Shown in pieces: positions 37,430 through 49,300 of a stretch of DNA of 64,000 bases. The DNA lies in contig CM076651.1 in the NCBI GenBank assembly GCA_038496675.1, forward strand, positions 17,288,959 through 17,352,958. Reading direction: 5' to 3'. The DNA is from Rachycentron canadum (taxonomy: Eukaryota; Chordata; Actinopteri; Carangiformes; Rachycentridae). Position numbers and translations under genes: made by a program. Under the pieces are notes generated by a model that searched no databases, was not told the origin of the DNA, and saw only the letters and a program-made list of their open reading frames with translations. Position 1 is the first letter of the stretch. Each line of letters opens with the position of its first letter.

Positions 37430-38370
37430 GCTCACTCAGTCAACTTCGCCAGAGACCTCGGTCCCTCGTCTTTATTCACTTTGTGTGCAATTTGGTTCGA
37501 GCGCCCCTTAATTTAGGTCCGGCTAATAACGTGGGACCACAGGAAGGTTACATGTTAGTGCTAATATTTATATTTACACACTTTCCCCTGTCACCAGGTG
37601 CAGCAGGAGGTCACCTGTTCGGCTGACCCTCGGTTTTTTTGGGTTTTTTTTGTTGTTGTTGTTGTTGTTGTTGTTTTTTTGTTGTTTGTTTGTTTTTACA
37701 CCTGTTCAAATGAGCTAATCAGCGGTGAGTCTGACATTATTACAATCAGCTGTGTGACACTTCTCTTACCTTTCCGTGAGACGCGCAGCCTCCTAAAGGC
37801 TCATTGTTCCGGGCGGGGGGGATGAAAAACACCGTGGTTGAGTCACCTCGGTTCAGCTCTGTTTAAAGTGGCTTCCCGGTATTTACATCCAAGGACTGAG
37901 CAGCGACAGGAAGAGTTGAAGCGGTGACCTGCGAGATGAAGGATGAGCCCTGAAACACAACATCACCGCAGCTGTACTCCTCTCGGATCTTGTTGCCCCC
38001 CCTGTCTTTGTCTGATTGACGGAAGGGGGGGAAAAAAAAAACAACAACAACAACAAAAAAAAACGACAATTTATCGACGAGTTAGGTTAAATTTCACCTC
38101 CTTGACCACGCGGCGGGCAGCGGAGAGACAGCGCGAGCTCTTAAAGCCCGGCTGCTTTTAGGGAAAAGGCGAATTTCTGCTCCCGTTTTCCGACACTGAC
38201 GAGGCGAGCGACGGATGAGGCATGACTGCTGCGCGCTCCCGACAGCTCGGGCGCGTTCGCGGGTCAGGCTCTCCGCGGCCGTGGGAGTGATCCGCAATAA
38301 GAAATAATTCATAGAAAAGAGGTCGGCGTTTTGACAGAGAACTGCTCCCGCATGTTGCACATTTGCTTTG
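37430..38370 (-). promoter_or_regulatory. gpr153: CpG island with inferred gpr153 promoter and untranslated exon 1
   Basis: CpG dinucleotides are dense here, densest at 38105-38345, whereas tens of kilobases either side are CpG-poor. On the minus strand a consensus donor, CGGAAAG followed by gtaaga, ends an exon at 37770. A start somewhere between about 38350 and 37950 would give an untranslated first exon spliced to the acceptor at 26401. The only gene positioned to use it is gpr153, since acot7 ends at 43257 and points the same way. The island and the splice site are seen; the link to gpr153 is inference. Confidence 0.6.
37633..37697. repeat. T-rich tract with (TTG)8 core
   Basis: T runs flank about eight TTG triplets at 37650-37673, followed by TTTG units. 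It lies just downstream of the inferred first-exon donor of gpr153, so within its first intron. Confidence 0.85.
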
Positions 38371-39821
38371 AATATAAACAGGTCATCTAATCGCTAAATG
38401 AACACATAAAGGTCTAATTTGAATGGACTTCATTAACCGTGAGGTAGAGTGAAATAAATTGAAACCAGTTTGGCCATAACATAATTTTTTTTATTATTTT
38501 TTTATTATTATTAACACTCTTAAGATGGACAACTGCACGGAGCCCATGTATCAATGGCATTAATGCAGGTTATTTTCTCTCGTTTTTCATGCTCCTTTAA
38601 ATTGGCCCTTTTCATTGACATAATCCGACTTGTTGTGTAAGACTGTGATTTCTGTAAGAGCGGTTTCCTGCCCTCAGGGCTTAGATTGTACCCAGAGAGA
38701 AAACTAATAGGCCCGACACGAGAGCACAGACAGAGAGGTCCCTGGCGCCTTGTCCCCCCATCACCACCACCATCCACAATTATAAGGATTATTTTCATTC
38801 TCATTTATTTGGTGGATGGTCTGATGAGTTGTTCACCCTGTCTCTGCTACCCATTCATTAAAATGGATACACATAACCACACCTGGGAGCTGCCAGTGCA
38901 GTACACTGGCAGGCTATTCAGCACTGAAGTGCTTTAAAAGAGAGAGGCTCCTCTAAGTCAGGGTAGGAAATGTCCCCTGAGCTTCACAGCTGATCCAGTC
39001 AATACTTACAGCACCTAAAGATACTCTTCTTGTTTTTCAGATGCAAAAGGGCACTGCAGCCAAAATTCATTTGAATGAATGCCGTAAATTTGTCGTGTTT
39101 GCCCAGATTGATTGCATCGTATTTAAGGGCAGGATATTTTGTAATTTGGCACAAAACCACACAGCTGTACTGCAGAGAAAGTTGGACTTGCTAAAATATT
39201 TTTGTTTCCTCAGAGGGAGGCAGGAGTGCCAGAAAGATGACTTTGCTGTGGAAAAATGAAACTCGAATATTTTTAGAATTATTTCTTGCTACATATTAGA
39301 AAATCCAAGTGCAAAATTACCTACAAGACTTAAAACTACATTATTATAAACTACATTAACAATCTGGGTCTTACATACCCTTTCAGAGAATGGCATTATT
39401 CTTGTCAATTGTTGAAATAAAAGAAACCAAGACCAGACAAGCCCTGAGACAGTTTTTAAGTAAATTAACAGTTGAGTCCTATTCCCTAAACCATGCGATT
39501 TTAGATTTAGATGGCTCACTCATGTGAAAACATGGCTGTTGCCTAAACCCATTAGATCTTCTATAACACTTTGACTTGTTTAAAACTTTAGACTTGTTTA
39601 AAACTTGTTTAAAGCTCTGTCTAATGGTTTCACTGTATCCCTTCAGCCTCAGCAATGAAACTGGAAATGGTGAAAGGGGTAATACTATCCAACACTGAAT
39701 TTTCAGGAGCCCAACTGTCATGTCATGGCGATAACATGGTTCACATCACAGCAGCAGCAACTCACCCACTCTCTGAACAAGCTTTCACAGAGATAAAATG
39801 ATGTTGCTCATTCAATGCAAT

Positions 39822-39860
<39 letters not shown>

Positions 39861-39861
39861 G
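39822..39861. repeat. (TG)9(GA)11 compound microsatellite
   Basis: A pure TG run passes directly into a pure GA run. Confidence 0.95.
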
Positions 39862-42432
39862 CAAAAGAAGGTTGTGAAGGAAAAAGGGTAGAGTTTCTCT
39901 TCATGATTGCACATGCATTTTTTAACTACTTTTAAAGCAAATGACGCACTTTGATTCACAAATGTGTCCAGAGCATCAATTCGGTGAACAGCAGTTGTAC
40001 ATTTGAATGAGCCTGACTCTGCAGGAGCTGGTCCTAATCTACCTTTATCTCAGAGACACTGTAAGATGTTCATTATTAAGTAAAGTGAGTCAGGTCTACT
40101 TTAGCAAATCAGTCAGAGGGTGTATGAATTAGTTACAGAATTACAATGGATATCAATTATCTCTAGTCTCCTACACTTATATAAATGGCCTGTGAAGAAC
40201 AAATCAAACACGTTTCTAGCAATAGCTTGTGCGAACAATTGTGTAGATTCTGAAATGTATTGGTGAGTATGATGGTGCATGGATGAGCACAGGTGTAGTC
40301 TCATATCAAAGCTTTATTTTTTTACTTGAGACTTAAAAACGTCCATCATTTGAACTGGACAGGGCAAGTGAGCCTGAGTTTGTTAAAAGAGGCAGAGTGT
40401 CCATATCTAGCTTCTCCTGTGTGATGGTAGGTGACCTGGAAGTAAAAACTAACAGAAGGCATTCCCACCCACTGGCTCTGCTGGCACTGGGCTGCCCTCC
40501 ACTCTCACCGTCAGCTCCATGATCACACATCACATCACACACATACACACACAAGCACAGACACAGCAGCTTCTGAATGCTTTACACTGTTTTGAATGTC
40601 CTGCTGTTGTCCTCTCAGGATTGCCACCCAAGTGTGTGGGGGAGTGTGTGTGCCTTACAGTCAGAGGTAGCCTAATTTAGTAGTACTCTCAGTAAGGTCT
40701 CCTGTGGTTGTAAAAAAGAAAAAGAAAAAGAAAAAAGGGAGGTTCCAGGCCAGACAAAGTACGGCCCGTCACCTACTCCTCTGCAAGGAAAGCCCTACTG
40801 GCTCCAAGCCCAGTGAACAGAGGAGGGATGAATGTAGGACTTGTATCTCTGCTCTGTGAAGGTGTTCCAGGAAGAACAAAGAAAACTGCTTTTACAAACA
40901 AACAGGAAACATTGAATTGGTTAACCGCTCTCTATGTGACGCTGATATTTTGAGCATTTAAAACTTCTGCCAACAAAACTAATAGAAGTGTTGCCTCACA
41001 CAAATATTGACTTATTTTCATGTGACCTTGAAGTATAATGTGTGCACGGTTCAGGTTTCTGCATCTTGTTTCGTGTGTGGAAATAGAGCCGCTGCTGTCA
41101 GAGAATGACTGACGATGGAGTCTCTCCTGAGCTTTACACAAAATGCAAAGCGGGTCACTTGGTAATGAAAGCAGAGACTTTTCTCGAAACTGAGTCACTT
41201 TATCGTTTATTCTTCCTTCAGAGTCCTTAATGGTTTTTCTCCTGTACCAGAGGATCATTCATCTTCTAAGTAGCCTGTCAGTCTCTTTAGGTTGGGATAG
41301 AGCAGTGAGAGGGTTGCTATCCCATAATTGCAAAGACATGAGTGGACATATGAAAGCTTTTGTCTTCATTTCATTATTCACTGGTGGGAAAAAGCAGTTT
41401 GACCGTCTCTGTGTTTACTGAGTTCTGTACACTGCATGTGTGGCAGCACAAAGTTCATTGACATGTGACTTCAGTGATACAACTTAAAGCACATTTCACA
41501 ATTTTTGTTGTGACCTGAAACATCTATTTCTGATAATAGCATCTTCTTATTTCAACTCTCTTCTTCCACATAGTAACCATGGTTACCATATTGTGTTACC
41601 ACATATAAAAGCCAGCTGCTACCAGCTGAAATGGCAGAAGACAGTAATGAACACTGTCGTGAATGACTACAAATGACACTCATTTTTTAATTTTGTACTC
41701 TCAGGTCTGAGTCTGGCATCTATGCTGATGCGGTACATCAGGCAGATGTGGTTCAATAAAGGTCATATTTCCCAGAAGTCTTATCTTGCCATCTAAGATG
41801 GATCCTGTCCCCTGTGTTCTCCTTCTCCCACCAGATGCCTCAACCTCTCTGGGGTTAAAAATAGATATATCCCCCCAGTGCAGCTTGAGCCTAACTTTAT
41901 TTTCACAGAGGGAAATGAAAAGCGCACATGCTGTGCTGGAGAGACTCAGGGGCAAAAAACAATAACCTTCAAGATCCAATGATAAATCTGTTTTTATCTG
42001 TGTAAGAAAAACAGTACAAATAGGAACAAAGGTCCAAACAAACAGGCATTGTGCTGAGGGTTAGATGCCTGGTTCTGTTCTTCATAGAGAGTTTTAATCT
42101 TGTCATTTCACTTTGATTTCACAATAGCTCTTGCCATCTGTTGCCCAGGGTTGAAGTCTAACTATTCCTGATAAATCAGATTCATCAGTGTTCTCTGTAC
42201 ACAAATGACAAACTAGTCCTGATAAATATTTTAACAGGGGTTTTTATGGCGGGTTATTAATCACAGCTGTTTCAGTCCCTGCATGTCTATGTGGATATTG
42301 ATTTCTCACTGGCTGCTGCTGACCTCGATTCATATTTATGGTCCTTCTGAAGAGGCAGATGCATATCTAGATACGTTTTTTAGCAGATCTGGCTCTTATC
42401 CACACTACGAGGAAAACTCACATCTTATCTGT

Positions 42433-42690
42433 AGACACATTGTGTGAGGCAGGGAAAAGAATGGAGGAAACAGAGGGAAAGATTCAGTGAATGAGACACA
42501 AGAAAGTGACACGCAAGAGAATGGAGATGGACGAGGAAGTGACCGTAACCAGGAGAGGGAAAGAAGAGCATGGTAAGGCAGAGCAAATGCTGGAGTGAGA
42601 GTGTGACAGACAGGCAGAGGAAGAGAAGAGCAGAGAGGATGGAGGGGGAGGGCAGGCGTGGGAGAGATGCGAGTTGAGTCAAAGCCCCTA
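42433..42690. repeat. Purine-rich tract
   Basis: About 260 bp of the plus strand are dominated by A and G (gagg, gaaag, gagag words) with scattered pyrimidines, just past the 3' end of acot7. Long antisense Ser/Leu/Pro-rich open frames across it reflect the composition. Confidence 0.7.
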
Positions 42691-42777
42691 AGCTCCCCTG
42701 ATTTCTCTGTGAAAGACACAGTGCTGAAAAGATGGATAGCGTGTGCCCTCTCTGCCAAGGCATGCCCAAGACAATGA

Positions 42778-42796
42778 CATCATCATCATCATCATC
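42778..42796. repeat. (CAT)6 microsatellite
   Basis: Six CAT triplets plus a partial unit. Confidence 0.9.
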
Positions 42797-43175
42797 AAAC
42801 TATCAAGGACACGAGGCGAGAGCCCCAGACTCACGCTTGGATATTTTATTTATTATTATTCACTCACTTATTCATCATTTTCCTTCTGCTCAGACTATCA
42901 CTTTGCACTGACACAGTCATCAAGTCTTCATACTCAAAAATCTTCTTAAATCTTCTACAAAATAGTACTCCTACTTCTACTTACAGTCAAACTCACTGCA
43001 CAGACAGTGTTCATTAATAGTCTTCATACATCAATAAAAATTTGCCCAAATTAAAATATGTACTCTTACTTTTACATAGATATACAGCCATATGTGGACA
43101 CTTTGGTGTATAGCACAGGAAAAAATAATCACAGGTTTTACAGGAGGCTACAATTACAGAACAGGAGAGAGGGCT

Positions 43176-43181
43176 TTTATT
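43176..43181 (-). terminator. acot7: acot7 polyadenylation signal
   Basis: An AATAAA hexamer on the minus strand lies 76 bases after the acot7 stop codon, giving a very short 3' UTR of about 95 bases. Confidence 0.7.
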
Positions 43182-43256
43182 CATTTATACTGTATGTGTG
43201 TCGCGTGGAGCTGATATACTGTTGTTGGAGGCGTTAAATGGTGGTAAGCAACATCA

Positions 43257-43355
43257 TCACTGCTGGCGCTCCTTCTCTGCAAGTCTCTTAGCTTTATTCT
43301 GGAGGTAACGGGCTTTGCCCTCCTCAGAACGTCTCTGCTCCTCCTCTCCTTCAAT
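43257..43355 (-). CDS. acot7: acot7 terminal coding exon
   Basis: The acceptor is ttgtttctcag. The exon encodes 32 residues beginning IEGEEEQRRSEEGK and ending AEKERQQ, then TGA at 43259-43257. It is a charged, probably helical tail after the second hotdog domain. Spacing from the preceding PVPPLK to the EEGK motif equals that in human, so no exon is missing between them. Confidence 0.93.
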   Translation of the reverse strand: MEGEEEQRRSEEGKARYLQNKAKRLAEKERQQ

Positions 43356-46300
43356 CTGAGAAACAAGCAAAAAGACAAAACATTGTTTTCAGACACATTC
43401 ATCAATGACACATATTGCACACTGGTGTGTTTCCCCTGCTGTTATTATATTAACTGTGGGCATGAAGCTCTCATCTAATTTACCAGTCTGCACTATTGTA
43501 AATGCCATTCTTCTCAGTAAAATACAGAATGGATGACTGAAACTTGGAGAGGCTTGGTATTGTATGCATGCAAAGTAAGCAGTGGAATATATTCCAGTAA
43601 AGTAGAACAAAACCACATGAAGTGATTTGCAAGGCATTTGCATGACATCCAAACATTTGAAATTCCTCTCTATGAGTCCAGTTCTTTGGTCCTGAGATAC
43701 ATTATCAAGCCAACTATTCACCAGATTGTGTGAAATTTGATGAGAATATTAAAGCAAAGGTTCAAAAAGATAATTCTGTGTTTTCACCTTTCACGCTCAA
43801 ATCTTCTCTTTAACATTTTGGCCATTAACTTAAACTAATTTACAGATTTCGACAACAGTGGCCGTGGATATTTCCAGCCCCCAGGTGGATGAATCTATCG
43901 TCATCCACTGTGGAATCGTCATCTTCCATTTGTATTATACCTTCCTATATTGATGGCACTTACATAAGCAGGAAATCTGAAAAGCCCACCCTAGATTTAT
44001 AGCTGCTCTGAATCACTTTTACACTTCTGTTTTTATTCTGAGCAGCACATTCAAGCCTGTGAAGAACAAATCTTCTCTTTCTCCTTCACTTAGCTCAGTT
44101 TTCTGCTGATTCGTGGGAGGAAGCACTAGCCCGCACAGTTTAATTAGACTCCCTGGCAGCCGCGTGACTTAAACAATAATACCACCACTAATGACAGTGT
44201 CAACACTTACTTTTATGAGGCTTACTGCCTCCCCACACCCCCATCAGCACACTGCTTTTAAGGAGCAGGAGAGCATGTTGTATGTGAGCATGTACATAGA
44301 TATGTTTGTGTTAGTTTTTGAAAGTGAAATACACTGTAAAAGTGAATACTAGCATTAATGACATGTTCAGATGGAAGCTCTTTGCTGAGACACACCAGGT
44401 GGGTGGCAGATTCAAGAGCACCTGCCACTCAGCAGCACTCTGGGTGCAAAGCTGACAGATGGCACCTTAACTTTATGGAGAGAGCAGGGGGGAAGCAGAT
44501 CAGATAAAAAAATATATCATACCAGTGGGAAGCCCAGGAGTCACAACTCAAATGCAATGAGGATATTGAAATAGTGACACCGAGCTTCACCAACACAACA
44601 CAATGGGAATATCTTCTCTGCATAGCAGGTTCAGGAGTTTACAGCTGTAGTATTGGTGTGTTTGTTGTTCACTGGTTATATAACAGTCAACATACTGCTC
44701 AGTCAATTTTGCTTTTGCCATTCATCTGAAAGTAATGGATCATTCCAGTTCATTGACTTTCAAAGCAAATAAATAAATAAATAAATAAAAAAGAGCGAGA
44801 CAAAGTTTCACCACAGTATTTTCAAACATTTACATAAACACAAATGTTGCTCAGAAAATTGTTTTTTCAAAAAGTTAATTTCCTCATTCCAAATGAATTA
44901 ACTTACACACAGCAAATTCATATATATGAAGCTGAATAATAAATAGTTTAATATCTACAGAGGACTTTCACATCCCATGCATTTAATATAAGTTAACATC
45001 TCTATGACAAATACATTATTACATGCCCTTATTATTAAACATATTTAAGTCATGTCTTGTTGCTGCTGTAGTTTGCTTGCATAGACAGCAAGCACTTTCT
45101 TTTGAAAGTGGTTACCAATGGTTACCTGTGGCCATGTTGAAAGGCAGGCAACTACACAAACAAAGACTCGATGATTATAATATTTTTGAGCTGGCAGACT
45201 CCCTGGGTCATCCACTGCCTCGATTCATTCATGATGTGAGGTAAACTAGAATTAAATATTATTAGTTAACATTTCACACTGGACAGCAAACTGCAGAACA
45301 CACAGGGAGCCGGTCATTACAGTATAATTAAAATGAGCCCGAAAAAAAATTTCTGTCTGCGTGTAGCAAATATGTCCATCATTTAACACAAAACTTTAGT
45401 TTGAAATCATTTTACAACACGTCCAAAAAGGAACCAGACATGTGAGAACAGTAAAACAAAAACAAAAGTGGTGAAATATAATAATGCTGAAATTATTATT
45501 GGTCTGCTGCTTTTTTTCTCTGCAGTCTCTAAAGAAATTTTTTATTTATTTTTTTTCAAACAAGGTGTCACTGGGTAAGATTTTACAAGTTACTGTCACT
45601 GTAAAGAGTGAACATTTTACCACTGAAGTTTATGAAGCAGCAGCGATACAAAGCGTCTAAGTATAATGTGTCGACAGAAGATAAATCCAAGTGTCCACAC
45701 ACAATTTACCCAAATAAGCATACGAGAAAATACACAAGCTGTCCACACGGTAGAAACATGCATCTTTTACCAGTGTCCTCAGGCTGTTTGTACCTTGTAT
45801 TCTCAGCTTCGCTCCTTCAGCCTTCCTCATCACTCAGGTCCCACAGGACTTGCCTATTATTTAATTATACTTTTAAATCACACTGAGCTACAGTTTGAGA
45901 TGGTTTCATGAACTAGCCAAAGAACTCCACATCTGACGACTTCTGCTAATGATAAACGTTAGTAATAATATGAGACTCAGCCCTATAATATCAGCCCTCT
46001 GTCCAAAGAAGAGCAAACAGTTGATTATGGCAAGGGATTTGAGGCTGACCCTGACTATTGATTTATTGAGTTAGTATATATGTTACAATATGTTACAGTT
46101 TAAACTTTATTGATGTGTTTTTTTGTGATTGGCTCAAAATGCATTTTCACAAATGAGCCATACATCCGCGTGCTGGTTTTCAGTCCTATCTCACCCCACC
46201 AAACAAACAACAACAGTTCCAGTTGTTTTTTTTTGTTCCAAGAAAGATTCTTTGGGTTATTAGTGTGATTTAATCTAAATTGCTAACATAGCTGTAGTTA

Positions 46301-49300
46301 GTACAGTTTAGTTTTACAGTGACTTCTTCATTCTTTTACAATGACAGGAGGAGATAATGTTCTCTAAGGGAAGTGAACCACAACATCAGAGCTATAATAT
46401 CTTCAAAGATTTAATATTGATCCTCCCACTACTCTAACTGTATTGTACTGTCTTGTACTGTATTGTACTGTCTTTGTGTACATATTATTCATCCTGTTTC
46501 TATTATGAAAGCATTACTGCTAGACTGCACATGTGGATGCATATGTTTATGCTAATGCAGATCAGATTTACATAACTCAATGAGACAATCCAAAACTAAG
46601 CTCAAAATGTCCCTTTGGTGTCCCCATATAATTGGTATTCCCACAGCGGCTCCAGTCTAATAACTATGATTATACAGGATCATCAACTACTACTGGTGAC
46701 TCTCTGATGCAGAACCTATGAACCTTGCAAAAAAGCAAAGTTGTTTTATGTGTCTTGCACTTGAATATTTCATTTTCCATCATGCAAGAAATTTCTGCAC
46801 TTTGCCTCAACTTGTAATAAATTACATTAATTTAAGACGCCAGATACCATGTTTTGCCTCATAAACAATGCCTCTGGCACACTGTACCATGAAGGCAGTT
46901 TGCAAAGACTGGCTCCATCGCATCTGTCTCAGACAGAGCAGGGTGAGCTGTACAACTTACTGTCAAATTGCACTTATTTGGGAATTATCTCATTATTGTA
47001 ACTCAAACATTTCATCCAACATACATCATTGTATTACTGTTTTGCAATAATTTGTACTCATTCGGTTGAACCAGACAGAAGATGGCGTAAAGAGACAATA
47101 TATTAAATTTAAAAGCTGTTATGTGAGGCCCTGGTAGCCTAATGGTTAAGGTGCATGCCTCATAATCTCAGTGCCAATAATTATAATGCTTGTAGTAAGA
47201 TCCTTGCTGCTGGAAACCTCCTCTTTCTTTCTCTCTCCCATCATATCCTCTATCTGTAGCTGTGTCACAATTCCTATTCCAATTTCCTATTTATCCTTAC
47301 ATTTGCAGGGCCCTGCTTATTCTCTTTTTGAAAAGTGATTCATCACTGGGGACAATCAGTCTTGGGACAGGTTGGACCTCAATAAAGCTACCTGTTGGAT
47401 AGTCTTTAAATGCAGCCTTTAAAGATGCTGAATCTTTGTTACAACAGTAACAAAAAAATACTAATCTTATAAGATGGCCATTGTTTAGTCATGAACCAAA
47501 GCGTTGGACAAAAAGAAAAAAAAACTGAAGTGATTGACGTGATAATGGCACATAAGTGTCTGTACCAAAGTTGAGGTCATACCATCATACAGACATTTTA
47601 CTCAAAATCCAAAAAGTGAAAAGTCTGGGGATCATCAAAGCCATTCAGAAAAATCTTCTGAAAACAATTAATGTCTGAATGTCAGTATAAAACTCAATAT
47701 CAATCTATTTTTTACTTTACATTTTTTATTTTATTTTAGTCTAGAATGCAGTGGCTAATTGTTAAAATACAAAAATGAATAAAGAATAATTGAATAAGTA
47801 AATCAAAGATCATCTGTAATCGATTGCACTGGAGCACTTGAAATATTAATTTGAATGTCTTCCGCTGAGAAACAAGACAATGTCAGACATCAGAGCCATG
47901 GCTAATCGGGTCAAGCTGCCAAGGAAAACAGCTGTTTCACCTGGCGAGATGGTGGTCCATTAAGTGGACAGTTGAATGGAGTGCAACAAAGCAAATGGTG
48001 TAAACTTGGAACAGGGACAAGGCTTGTAAAAGGGACTTGCTCAGACAATGCCAGCAAAATGCCAGAAGGGTTCCTTTGTGTTGGCACGAGCTGTTATTAG
48101 AGTGGGCATGGGGCATCAGTGGCACTGCCAAATGCCAGTGTCTCAAAAGTAGAACTAAGCTGTAAGCAACCAGCTCAAAAAAATAACCATCTGTATTATC
48201 ATTTGTCTGAAGACTAACCTACACTGCATGTTTGTTTATGAGAGAGAGAAATACTCCCATACACATAGGGTGACATCTTAGATGATGAATGGGGGTTTAT
48301 TTGTAGGCATAAAATGAAACATATCAGCTTCTCTGCACTGGCTTTTCTTGAATGCCGGAAGTCGATGAGTCTGTCCATGGATCGCTCTGTTCCCTCATAA
48401 TTAATATTTTACACTGTCTGAATGAAATAGTAACATGATATATACAGCTCAACACAGGAAACAGGAAGGCTGTTTGTTACTTATATAGTTTCATTCCTTT
48501 GACCAAGATGTTGCTTGGTGTTTTTTTCTAACATCATATTGTATTTTCACATGAAACACAGTAAAATACAGCTCATTAGACCAGTAGTGGATTTTTCAGC
48601 CAACAATCAGGTAACTTAGCACAATAGAAATGAGATGTTCACTGAACTAAATCACCCAGCTCAAGCAAGTTGATTTTCTTCATCGTTACCTGAAAAAAAG
48701 TCATTCTATAATGCACACACTGCTTTTGTATAAAATTTTTTTTTTTTTTTTTTTTTGTAATTTGATAAATTAATCATGCAACAAAAGCAAGAGCAAAGTG
48801 ATTTTCAGGAGTTTTCTGAAGTTTACATTCTTTGTGTTATAATTCTCGTGTTTTCTCTGTCTAAGGGTAAAAAGTAAAGTGTGCTCTATAAATGTGAATA
48901 CTTAATACTCACACTCTGTGCATATTCATGATAAAGTTCACTGTGCTATGAGAACAAGGTTTGGTATCTTCTCCGTGTCATCCCTTGGGTTATCAGAGGC
49001 AGAAATATCTGCAACCCTGGCACGAGCGTACCCGTTAACCCGTTGCTGATCGTCTCGAATGGGAGGCATCTATAAATAAATGTGTATCACTTCATGTGGA
49101 CTACAGGAGGTTGCCATGACAACTGTGCTTGTTTTCGTGTCAGGGGAGGCCAGCTGAGCCTCTGCCAGCGAGGAGGGGGCAAGATGGAGGATAGGGAAAG
49201 TGGAAGAGATGAAGAAAAGAGGGCAATGGAGGGATGGAAAGAGAGAGTGGGATAGAAAGTGAGGGAGGGAAGAAAGATGAACAGAGGTAGAGGGAATGAG

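Larger units (their letters stand above)
26403..37767 (-). other. gpr153: Probable gpr153 first intron (inferred), no other gene recognised
   Basis: This 11.4-kb AT-rich stretch contains microsatellites at 29999-30040, 30704-30800 and 37633-37697. It contains no exon or transposon I recognise. The segment at about 31640-31910 is more GC-rich with a 119-codon open frame, but the frame resembles no protein family. Confidence 0.45.
38371..43175. other. Spacer between gpr153 promoter and acot7 3' end
   Basis: No coding exon was recognised. It holds a TG/GA compound microsatellite at 39822-39861, a short tandem duplication of acttgtttaaaac at 39573-39614, a purine-rich tract at 42433-42690, and a CAT repeat at 42778-42796. 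Confidence 0.5.

Noticed and set aside
42405..42769. Two overlapping frames of about 115 codons on the minus strand near the acot7 3' end
   Set aside because: Both are translations of a purine-rich tract read from the other strand. They lie beyond the acot7 stop and poly(A) signal.
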